A model generated the notes under the pieces. It ran no database searches and was not told the DNA's origin. It saw only the letters and a program-made list of their open reading frames with translations. Below are positions 31,555 to 38,017 of a stretch of 38,017 nucleotides of DNA, piece by piece. How positions within the stretch are numbered: position 1 is the stretch's first letter; each line of letters opens with the position of its first letter. The stretch lies in assembly GCA_944381165.1 (NCBI GenBank), contig CALWKC010000027.1, positions 1 to 38,017 on the forward strand. The letters run 5' to 3'. The translations under genes and the position numbers were made by a program. The DNA is from an uncultured Lachnospira sp. (GTDB lineage Bacteria; Bacillota; Clostridia; Lachnospirales; Lachnospiraceae).

Positions 31555-31567
31555 GCCGGTAAGTCAA

Positions 31568-33001
31568 TTATAACAGCTCTTTTAAAATTTTATTTACAAG
31601 TCCCGGATTAGCCTTTCCTTTCATCGCCTTCATTGTCTGTCCCACAAGAAAACCGATGGCCTTATCCTTGCCGTTTCTGTAATCCGCTACAGACTGAGGG
31701 TTGTCCGCTATTACCTTTTCCACAACTGCACGCAGTTCTCCCTCATCGCTGACCTGGGCAAGTCCCTTCTCCTTTACATAGCTTTCGGGGTCAACGTCCT
31801 CATCAAATATAACCGCAAATATATCCTTTGCCACCGAGCCGTTGATAGTTCCGGCTTCGACGAGCTTGATAAGCTTCGCAAGATTTTCAGGCGAAAATGT
31901 AATATCCTCAGGCTCCATTTCCTTTTCCTTTAAAATTCTCATTGTCTCACCGAGAATCCAGTTGGAAACCTTTTTAGGCTGATTGCAGAGCGCCGTAGTC
32001 GCCTCAAAAATATCAGCCAGCTTTTTCGAATCCGTAATGATATTAATGTCATATTCAGGAATGCCGAATTCCTCGCTGTAACGCTTCATTTTTTCCGTCT
32101 TAAACTCAGGCTGACGGCTTCTTATCTCATCAAGCCACTCATCGCTTATATTCAGAGGAACAAGGTCAGGGTCAGGAAAATATCTGTAGTCCTGAGCGTC
32201 CTCCTTTGAACGCATAGCATATGAATACGCCTTGTTGTCATCCCAGCGTCTCGTCTCCTGAATTACAGGCTCGCCTGACTCTATCAAATCAATCTGTCTG
32301 TCTCTCTCCGCCTCTATTGCTCTCGCAATGGCAGAAAACGAGTTGAGATTTTTTGTCTCCGTCCTTGTTCCGAACTCACTGCTTCCGACCTCTCTCACCG
32401 AAAGATTTACGTCGGCTCTCATTGAGCCCTCCTGAAGCTTGCAGTCAGACGCGCCCAGATACTGGATTATGAGCCTCAGCTTTTCAAGATATGCTATAAC
32501 CTCCTCAGCGCTCCTCATATCAGGCTCTGAAACTATCTCGATAAGAGGAACTCCCGAACGGTTAAAATCCACATAAGATACATCTTCCCAGTCATCATGA
32601 ATAAGCTTTCCCGCGTCCTCCTCCATATGAATTTCATGTATTCTCACAGACTTAGTCGTACCGTCCGCAAGCTCAATATCAACATGGCCGTTGCGGCAGA
32701 TAGGAAGATAGAGCTGTGAAATCTGATAGTTCTGAGGATTATCCGGATAGAAATAATTTTTTCTGTCAAACTTACAGTGCTTTGTTATTTCACAGTTAGT
32801 CGCAAGCCCCACAGCAGCCGCATACTCCACAACCTGCTTATTTAAAACCGGAAGCGAGCCGGGCATACCTGTGCAGACAGGACATGTATGTGTATTCGGT
32901 GCGCCTCCGAAAGCTGTCGAACAGCCGCAGAAAATTTTTGTCTTGGTCGCAAGCTCCACATGTACCTCAAGACCGATAACTGTTTCGTATTGTTTTGCCA
33001 T
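31568..33001 (-). CDS. gatB: Asp-tRNA(Asn)/Glu-tRNA(Gln) amidotransferase subunit B
   Basis: Kinase subunit that activates misacylated tRNA with ATP. 477 aa. Starts YETVIGLEVHVELATKTKIFCGCSTAFG; zinc cysteines in CGC and HTCPVCTGMPG; conserved DRKNYFYPDNPQNYQISQ and FNRSGVPLIEIVSEPDM; C-terminal YqeY-like domain ending GLVNKILKELL. It is last in aspS-gatC-gatA-gatB, 14 bp after gatA. GGAGG precedes the ATG. Coupling to aspS suggests production of Asn-tRNA(Asn) from Asp-tRNA(Asn), though both substrates are possible. Confidence 0.97.
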   Translation of the reverse strand: MAKQYETVIGLEVHVELATKTKIFCGCSTAFGGAPNTHTCPVCTGMPGSLPVLNKQVVEYAAAVGLATNCEITKHCKFDRKNYFYPDNPQNYQISQLYLPICRNGHVDIELADGTTKSVRIHEIHMEEDAGKLIHDDWEDVSYVDFNRSGVPLIEIVSEPDMRSAEEVIAYLEKLRLIIQYLGASDCKLQEGSMRADVNLSVREVGSSEFGTRTETKNLNSFSAIARAIEAERDRQIDLIESGEPVIQETRRWDDNKAYSYAMRSKEDAQDYRYFPDPDLVPLNISDEWLDEIRSRQPEFKTEKMKRYSEEFGIPEYDINIITDSKKLADIFEATTALCNQPKKVSNWILGETMRILKEKEMEPEDITFSPENLAKLIKLVEAGTINGSVAKDIFAVIFDEDVDPESYVKEKGLAQVSDEGELRAVVEKVIADNPQSVADYRNGKDKAIGFLVGQTMKAMKGKANPGLVNKILKELL

Positions 33002-33015
33002 ATGTCCGGTCCTCC

Positions 33016-34461
33016 TTACTCAAATTTGCCGCGCGCCTGTTCATAGGTGTAGGCAGTCTGAATCAACTTTTTCTCATTAAAGCAGTCACCAATCAACTGA
33101 ACGCCGATAGGCAGACCGTTTTCATCTTTTCCGCACGGAACACTCATTCCCGGAAGTCCCGCAAGATTTACGGAAATAGTATAAATATCTCCGAGATACA
33201 TCTTTATCGGGTCTGCAAGAGACGAGCCAAGCTCAGGCGCCGTTGTCGGCGCAACAGGTCCCAATATTACGTCATATTTTGAAAATGCCTCGTCAAACGC
33301 CTTCTTAATCATCGCCTTTACACGCAGCGCCTTAAGATAATAAGCGTCGTAATAGCCCGAGCTTAAAACGAACGAGCCGAGCATAATTCTGCGCTTAACC
33401 TCCGCTCCGAAGCCCTCGGAACGCGTCTTTTTATACATGCTGTGAAGTCCCTCGTAATCCTTTGCGCGATATCCGTACTTAACCCCGTCAAATCTTTCAA
33501 GATTAGAGCTTGCCTCCGCCGCCGCAATAGTGTAATAGGCAGGAATGGCATATTCTACAAGACTCAAGTCAAACTCCTCCACAACTGCGCCCTTTGACCT
33601 TAAAACCTCCGCAGCGTCCAGCACAGCTTTTTTTACCTGCGGGTCAAGCCCGTCTCCGAAATAATCTCTAGGAATACCGATACGCATTCCTGTTACATCA
33701 TTTACAAGCGCAGATGTAAAATCTGTATCCTTTCTCTCAACCGATGTAGAATCCTTAGGGTCGTGCCCTGCCATAACCTCCATTATCACTGCGCAGTCTG
33801 TTACATCCTTGCAGAGAGGTCCAATCTGGTCAAGCGATGAGCCGTATGCAATAAGACCGTAACGCGATACTGTTCCGTAAGTAGGCTTCATCCCTACCAC
33901 GCCGCAGTAAGAAGCAGGCTGACGGATTGAGCCGCCCGTGTCGGAGCCAAGCGCACAAAAACACTCTCCTGCCGCAACAGCCGCAGCAGAGCCGCCGGAA
34001 GAGCCGCCCGGAACATGCTGCGTATTCCATGGATTTTTTGTGGCTCCGTACGCCGAGGTCTCCGTTGTAGAGCCCATCGCGAACTCATCCATATTTGTTT
34101 TTCCTATCATAACAGCGCCCGCCGCCTTAATTCTTTCAACCGCATCGCTCGAAAACTGCGGAACAAAATTCCCCAATATTTTTGAAGAACATGTTGTAAG
34201 AACATCTTTTGTGCACATGTTATCCTTAATCGCAACAGGCACGCCGGCAAGAGGTCCGTCAAGTTCTCCCGCCTCTATCTTTTTCTGTGCTTCCCTTGCT
34301 GCCGAAAGTGCCGCTTCCCTGTCAAACGTAACATAACAGTTAAGCTCTTTTTCTTTGCTGTCTATGTTTGCGATAACCGCCTCCATAGCCTCCACCGCAG
34401 TAGTTTTGCCCGCCTTAATCTGTCCGGCAAGCTCTGCCGCTGTCAAATCCAACAATCCCAT
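33016..34461 (-). CDS. gatA: Amidotransferase subunit A (GatA)
   Basis: Amidase that releases ammonia from glutamine for GatB. 481 aa. The Ser-cisSer-Lys triad is in VAIKDNMCTKDV (Lys), PGGSSGGSAAAVAAG (cis-Ser) and GSDTGGSIRQPASYCGVVGMKPTYG (nucleophile Ser in TGGSIRQPA). The gene lies 12 bp after gatC and 14 bp before gatB. AGAGAGGAGCGG precedes the ATG. Length and order are standard. Confidence 0.97.
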   Translation of the reverse strand: MGLLDLTAAELAGQIKAGKTTAVEAMEAVIANIDSKEKELNCYVTFDREAALSAAREAQKKIEAGELDGPLAGVPVAIKDNMCTKDVLTTCSSKILGNFVPQFSSDAVERIKAAGAVMIGKTNMDEFAMGSTTETSAYGATKNPWNTQHVPGGSSGGSAAAVAAGECFCALGSDTGGSIRQPASYCGVVGMKPTYGTVSRYGLIAYGSSLDQIGPLCKDVTDCAVIMEVMAGHDPKDSTSVERKDTDFTSALVNDVTGMRIGIPRDYFGDGLDPQVKKAVLDAAEVLRSKGAVVEEFDLSLVEYAIPAYYTIAAAEASSNLERFDGVKYGYRAKDYEGLHSMYKKTRSEGFGAEVKRRIMLGSFVLSSGYYDAYYLKALRVKAMIKKAFDEAFSKYDVILGPVAPTTAPELGSSLADPIKMYLGDIYTISVNLAGLPGMSVPCGKDENGLPIGVQLIGDCFNEKKLIQTAYTYEQARGKFE

Positions 34462-34473
34462 AGCCGCTCCTCT

Positions 34474-34767
34474 CTAGTCAACAGTCTTTGGCACAACAAA
34501 TGCCGTATCTTTTCTCTCAGGTGCGTTGAAAAGCGTCTGCTCACTCATATCGCCGTTTGTAACCACATCCTCACGCATGACGTTCTCAACAGGAAACACG
34601 TGAGACATCGGCTCAACCCCCGTAGTATCAAGCTCATTTAACTGGTCTATATAATCTAACATGCTCGCCATATCCTTTTTGGCCTGTTCCTTCTCCTCAT
34701 CAGAAAGCTCAAGCTTGGCAAGAATTCCGACATAATCAATGGTTGCATCATCAATCACATTTGCCAT
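34474..34767 (-). CDS. gatC: Amidotransferase subunit C (GatC)
   Basis: 97 aa, the small subunit that wraps GatA and GatB. Typical parts: [48 protein letters not shown] and the C-terminal REDVV...[21 protein letters not shown] precedes the ATG. It lies 24 bp after aspS and starts the gatCAB part of the operon. Confidence 0.95.
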   Translation of the reverse strand: MANVIDDATIDYVGILAKLELSDEEKEQAKKDMASMLDYIDQLNELDTTGVEPMSHVFPVENVMREDVVTNGDMSEQTLFNAPERKDTAFVVPKTVD

Positions 34768-34791
34768 AATTATCCTCCTTTTCAGAAGCGT

Positions 34792-36537
34792 TTAGTCACG
34801 CACCTTTATGTGCACCTCTCTAAGCTGCTGTTCCGTAACCTCATTAGGCGCTCCGCACATCAAATCCTGGGCTGTTCCGCTCATAGGGAACGCAATTACC
34901 TCGCGGATATTTTCCTCGTTTGTCAGAAGCATAATCATTCTGTCAATACCAGGAGCCATTCCGGCATGAGGAGGCGCTCCGAACTGGAAAGCATTATAGA
35001 GGGCGCCAAACTTTTCTTTTAATACCTCTTCATCGTATCCGGCTATCTCAAATGCCTTTACCATTATCTGCATGTCGTGATTTCTAACGGCGCCCGATGA
35101 AAGCTCAACACCGTTGCATACAATGTCATACTGATATGCGAGAATGTCAAGAGGGTCCTTTGTATTTAACGCCTCAAGCCCTCCCTGCGGCATAGAGAAC
35201 GGATTGTGTGTAAAACCTATCTTCTTTGTCTCCGGATCCTTCTCAAACATCGGAAAGTCATTTATATAGCAGAAGCGGTATGCATTTTTCTCGATAAGCC
35301 CAAGTTTTTCTCCGAGCTCCGTGCGTATCATTCCCGCATAGTAGGCAGCCCTGTCCTCCTTGTCCGCCATGAAGAAAATAGTATCTCCAACCTCAAGTCC
35401 CGCGAGTTCAAGAAATTCCTTTTTCATATCATCCGGAATAAACTTGTCGATAGGTCCCTTGTAAGACATATCCTCAAGCACCTCAAGATAACCGAGTCCA
35501 CCCATGCCTATACCGGTAGCAAATTTCAAAAGCTTTTCATGGAAGCCCTTTGACATGTCAGCATGCACCTTTATTGCACGCACCGTCTTTCCGATAAACG
35601 GTTTAAATGTACATCTCTGGAAAAATTCGGTCACATCTATAATTCTTAACGGATTTCTTAAATCAGGCTTATCCGTTCCAAACTCAAGCATCGCCTGCTT
35701 ATAGCTTATAACCGGATACGGCGCCTTTGTAACCTCAAAGCCCTCAGGCGCAAACTTTTCAAAGGTTGCAGAGAGCACTTCTTCGCCGACACGGAATACA
35801 TCCTCCTGTGTTGCAAAGCTCATCTCAAAGTCAAGCTGATAAAATTCGCCCGGAGAGCGGTCCGCTCTTGCGTCCTCATCTCTAAAACACGGAGCCACCT
35901 GGAAATATTTATCAAAGCCCGATACCATCAAAAGCTGTTTGTACTGCTGCGGAGCCTGAGGCAGTGCATAGAATTTCCCCTTATATTTTCTTGAAGGTAC
36001 AATATAATCTCTTGCTCCCTCAGGAGATGAAGCACACAGAATTGGCGTCTGAATTTCCAAAAATCCCATTTCCGTCATTTTCTGTCGGAGGAATGAAATT
36101 ACCTTTGAACGGAAAATAATATTATCCTTTACCTTTTGATTTCTCAAATCAAGATAACGATATTTAAGACGAACGTCCTCACGCACCTCCTTTGAAGTCA
36201 TAACCTCAAACGGAAGCGTCTGGTAAACCTGACCAAGCACTGTTATCTTCTTTGCCTCAAGTTCGATTGTACCTGAAGGAATTTTCGGATTGTAGGTATC
36301 CTCATCCCTCTTTTCCATAATTCCCTCAACGCTTATGCAGTCCTCCTTCTTAATTCCCTTTAAGAGTTCTGCGTCTCTTATTACAATCTGAAGCACGCCG
36401 TACATATCTCTCAAATCAATAAAAGATACTCCGCCGTGGTCACGGATATTTTCAACCCAGCCTGCTACTCTCAGACTGCTGTCAATATCCTGCTCACTGA
36501 CCTGATTTAAAGTTCTGTCTCTGTAAATGTTTGACAT
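34792..36537 (-). CDS. aspS: Aspartyl-tRNA synthetase, bacterial type
   Basis: 581 aa, class II. N-terminal OB-fold anticodon-binding domain (VAGWVENIRDHGGVSFIDLRD), motif 1 near FLEIQTPIL, the aspartate-binding SSPEGARDYIVPSR and QAPQQYKQLLM, motif 2 (FRDEDARADRSPGEFYQLDFEMSF), the GAD insertion domain of bacterial-type enzymes (about 290-420) and motif 3 GMAPGIDRMIMLL. With gatCAB directly downstream, it may be non-discriminating, charging tRNA-Asn as well. A T-box leader precedes it by 70 bases. AAAGGAG stands before the ATG. Confidence 0.97.
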   Translation of the reverse strand: MSNIYRDRTLNQVSEQDIDSSLRVAGWVENIRDHGGVSFIDLRDMYGVLQIVIRDAELLKGIKKEDCISVEGIMEKRDEDTYNPKIPSGTIELEAKKITVLGQVYQTLPFEVMTSKEVREDVRLKYRYLDLRNQKVKDNIIFRSKVISFLRQKMTEMGFLEIQTPILCASSPEGARDYIVPSRKYKGKFYALPQAPQQYKQLLMVSGFDKYFQVAPCFRDEDARADRSPGEFYQLDFEMSFATQEDVFRVGEEVLSATFEKFAPEGFEVTKAPYPVISYKQAMLEFGTDKPDLRNPLRIIDVTEFFQRCTFKPFIGKTVRAIKVHADMSKGFHEKLLKFATGIGMGGLGYLEVLEDMSYKGPIDKFIPDDMKKEFLELAGLEVGDTIFFMADKEDRAAYYAGMIRTELGEKLGLIEKNAYRFCYINDFPMFEKDPETKKIGFTHNPFSMPQGGLEALNTKDPLDILAYQYDIVCNGVELSSGAVRNHDMQIMVKAFEIAGYDEEVLKEKFGALYNAFQFGAPPHAGMAPGIDRMIMLLTNEENIREVIAFPMSGTAQDLMCGAPNEVTEQQLREVHIKVRD

Positions 36538-36608
36538 TCGTAATCTCCTTTCTTAGCTGCCTCACGGCTCTTATTTTTGCAGAAAATATTTTAAAAGACT
36601 TATTTTTG

Positions 36609-36939
36609 CAAAAACAAAAACCCCGGAATACATCGCTTGTATTCCGGGGCGAATAAACTTTTTATCCGCGGTACCACCCGCCTTGAACGAACCAATCAGC
36701 CGCATACCCAAAATAAACATGGCTCTGTCCGCTCCTCATTAAACACTTAACGCGTGCAACGTGACAGCCTACAATATCCTGTATATTCAGCTGCCCGACT
36801 CCGGAGCGTTCCCTTTGACAATTCCCTGCGCGCGCTCTCAGTCGATGACGCAGCCTTCCTGTCAGGTTCCATGAGAAAGAGTCTCCTTCACAGTCTTTAA
36901 ATATTTTACGCCTCACAGACAGCAAAGCGCACTTTTGAT
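36609..36939 (-). promoter_or_regulatory. T-box leader of the aspS-gatCAB operon
   Basis: A riboswitch that pairs with uncharged tRNA and then prevents termination. The T-box motif GGGTGGTACCGCGG is at 36679-36666 on the minus strand, and the terminator stem CCCCGGAATACA/TGTATTCCGGGG (36621-36632, 36638-36649) is followed by TTTTTGTTTTT. Length from the predicted start point is about 330 bases, enough for a full stem I. I could not place the specifier codon with certainty; GAC (Asp) or AAC (Asn) is expected. Confidence 0.9.
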
Positions 36940-36945
36940 ATTGGT

Positions 36946-36974
36946 ATCATAACATAGGAAATTATTTTATTCAA
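36946..36974 (-). promoter_or_regulatory. Promoter of aspS-gatCAB
   Basis: TTGAAT (36974-36969) and TATGAT (36951-36946) on the minus strand are 17 bp apart. Start point expected near 36939, just ahead of the T-box leader. It directly abuts the lipoprotein gene stop at 36977. Confidence 0.75.
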
Positions 36975-36976
36975 GA

Positions 36977-37390
36977 TTATTCCGATATTTGTTCCACAAA
37001 TTTTTTCAGCTCGTCTGAGTTACATATAATATTAAATTTTTCTTCTCCTACACTGCTGTTTTCACCCGCAAAAGTAACTTTTATTGCAGCGCCGTTTATA
37101 TCCTCATACTCAAACGCATATAACCATCCTGTCGCTTGCCCGTTTTCAGTCCTTACAGCTTTAAGCTGTCCTGAAAACTGCATTATGCTTTTTATTTTAT
37201 CCAAATCTGTTATTTTTATTATGTCTCCGCTGCTTCCATTAATAATGTTTACCCTGGCAACATTTTCAACATCTATACTCTTTGATATTTCTTCGGATAA
37301 AGGCGAGCCACTGCCCTGCTTTCCTGCATTTCCGTTTCCGCAGCCCGCACACAGTAAAAATGCAGCAGATAATATTAAAAATTTGACCAA
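36977..37390 (-). CDS. Small lipoprotein, 137 aa
   Basis: Signal peptide with lipobox LLCAGC (Cys17) after a hydrophobic core, so the mature protein is lipid-anchored on the outer face of the membrane. A short Gly/Ser linker follows. The folded part (about 40-137) reads VARVNIINGSSGDIIKITDLDKIKSIMQFSGQLKAV, WLYAFEYEDINGAAIKVTFAGENS and ICNSDELKKFVEQISE, a small beta-rich domain resembling lipoproteins of unknown function in Clostridia. The upstream gene ends 5 bases before its start, so they are cotranscribed. No named function. Confidence 0.8.
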   Translation of the reverse strand: MVKFLILSAAFLLCAGCGNGNAGKQGSGSPLSEEISKSIDVENVARVNIINGSSGDIIKITDLDKIKSIMQFSGQLKAVRTENGQATGWLYAFEYEDINGAAIKVTFAGENSSVGEEKFNIICNSDELKKFVEQISE

Positions 37391-37394
37391 TAAT

Positions 37395-38017
37395 CTATTT
37401 ACTTCCGTCAGGACCGTCCCAATCAGAAAAATCCGTTCTTTTTATGCATAAATAATATTTGTCGTGTTTATTTTTATATATTACAATATAACAACGCTGT
37501 TCTTTTCCTCCCGGGGCGTCCTGAAATAACGTCACCCCTTCTATATATCTCGGATTAGTATAGTAATATGCGCAAAGCTCTGCATCCTCCTCAACCATCC
37601 AATCCTCCGGATATATTTTTTCCGGCTCAATGTCATCTCTGTTTACAATAGTTTCTCCTTCCGTTTCCACAAGTAAATTTACCGTGACAGTTGCATTTAA
37701 TATCTCATCTTTCAAATCTTTAAGGTATCGTCTTTGGGTATATTTAAGCATTGCATTCTGTGCCGATGCTGCTCTGCTTTGAGCAGCATCAAGTTTTTCC
37801 AAAAGCCTGTCTTTATCCTTTTCGCTGATTTGAAACTTTCCCGCATAATTGCCGTTTTCCCTATTATACTTAAATATGAGTTTTTTGCAGAAAAGCGGCA
37901 ATGTAAAATCCTTTTCATACCACATTACTGTATTTTTTATTATATAGTGCGGGCTGTTAATATACATAAACGTCCCCGACATTATCAGCAGAAGCACAGC
38001 CGCCGCAGTGCATATTA
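37395..38017 (-). CDS. Membrane-anchored protein of unknown function (5' end missing)
   Basis: The frame is open past the right edge, so the start is outside. The first visible residues, AAAVLLLIMSGTFMYI, form one membrane segment; the rest (about 180 residues) is extracytoplasmic by topology guess. It contains a helical part (SEKDKDRLLEKLDAAQSRAASAQNAMLKY), then VTVNLLVETEGE and a C-terminal part with YIVIYKNKHDKYYLCIKRTDF. No family is recognised. It precedes the lipoprotein by 5 bases, and the two probably form a unit at the cell surface. Confidence 0.7.
   Translation of the reverse strand, partial: ICTAAAVLLLIMSGTFMYINSPHYIIKNTVMWYEKDFTLPLFCKKLIFKYNRENGNYAGKFQISEKDKDRLLEKLDAAQSRAASAQNAMLKYTQRRYLKDLKDEILNATVTVNLLVETEGETIVNRDDIEPEKIYPEDWMVEEDAELCAYYYTNPRYIEGVTLFQDAPGGKEQRCYIVIYKNKHDKYYLCIKRTDFSDWDGPDGSK

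Noticed and set aside
36662-36925. Minus-strand 87-codon frame before aspS
   Set aside because: It lies wholly in the T-box leader and has no protein-like features.

Overview
The window looks like a low-GC Firmicutes chromosome of the Clostridia, most likely a Lachnospiraceae-type gut or rumen bacterium. Reasons: gene-family content (SigH, GatCAB with an aspS T-box, a Gram-positive PurF with propeptide, Mini-III RNase), strong AGGAGG-type ribosome binding sites, and carbohydrate enzymes for xylan or pectin fragments. No species is claimed.

Positions 1 to about 12,300 are an integrated mobile element. A tightly packed minus-strand operon (about 8,300 down to 63) encodes small phage/ICE-type proteins, a PcfK/PcfJ pair, a Lar-type anti-restriction protein, an HNH-like nuclease, a catalytically degenerate RNase H-fold protein and an HUH replication initiator. 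A divergent two-repressor switch (8,386-9,132) separates it from a plus-strand arm: ImmA-like mini-protease, membrane protein, BRO-N protein, structured DNA and a tyrosine integrase ending 150 bp from the 3' end of a tRNA-Thr gene. Plus-strand units run against the operon: a tRNA-Ala(CGC) with its own promoter, and two promoter-terminator pairs beside the replication gene that could make antisense RNAs. The left end of the element lies outside the window, and the outermost operon gene is truncated.

Positions 12,334 to 17,312 are core chromosome: tRNA-Thr, sigH, rlmB, mrnC, cysS, cysE and ispF as a minus-strand run with overlapping ends, then tRNA-Met and tRNA-Val. Positions 17,420-19,500 hold a YeiH-type transporter divergent from a LysR regulator.

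Positions 19,507-25,666 are accessory: a P-loop kinase, an AT-rich AAA-ATPase/RloB pair resembling the AbiL abortive-infection system, purB with a hairpin-rich leader, a Fic protein and a GNAT acetyltransferase. A possible structured RNA lies between the ATPase and purB.

Positions 25,869-31,481 hold a GH43 glycosidase, purF and purC, and a cytoplasmic GH28 polygalacturonase. Positions 31,568-36,974 form an aspS-gatC-gatA-gatB operon behind a consensus promoter and a T-box leader, which ties tRNA aminoacylation and transamidation to amino-acid supply. The right edge carries a lipoprotein and an incomplete membrane-anchored protein of unknown function.
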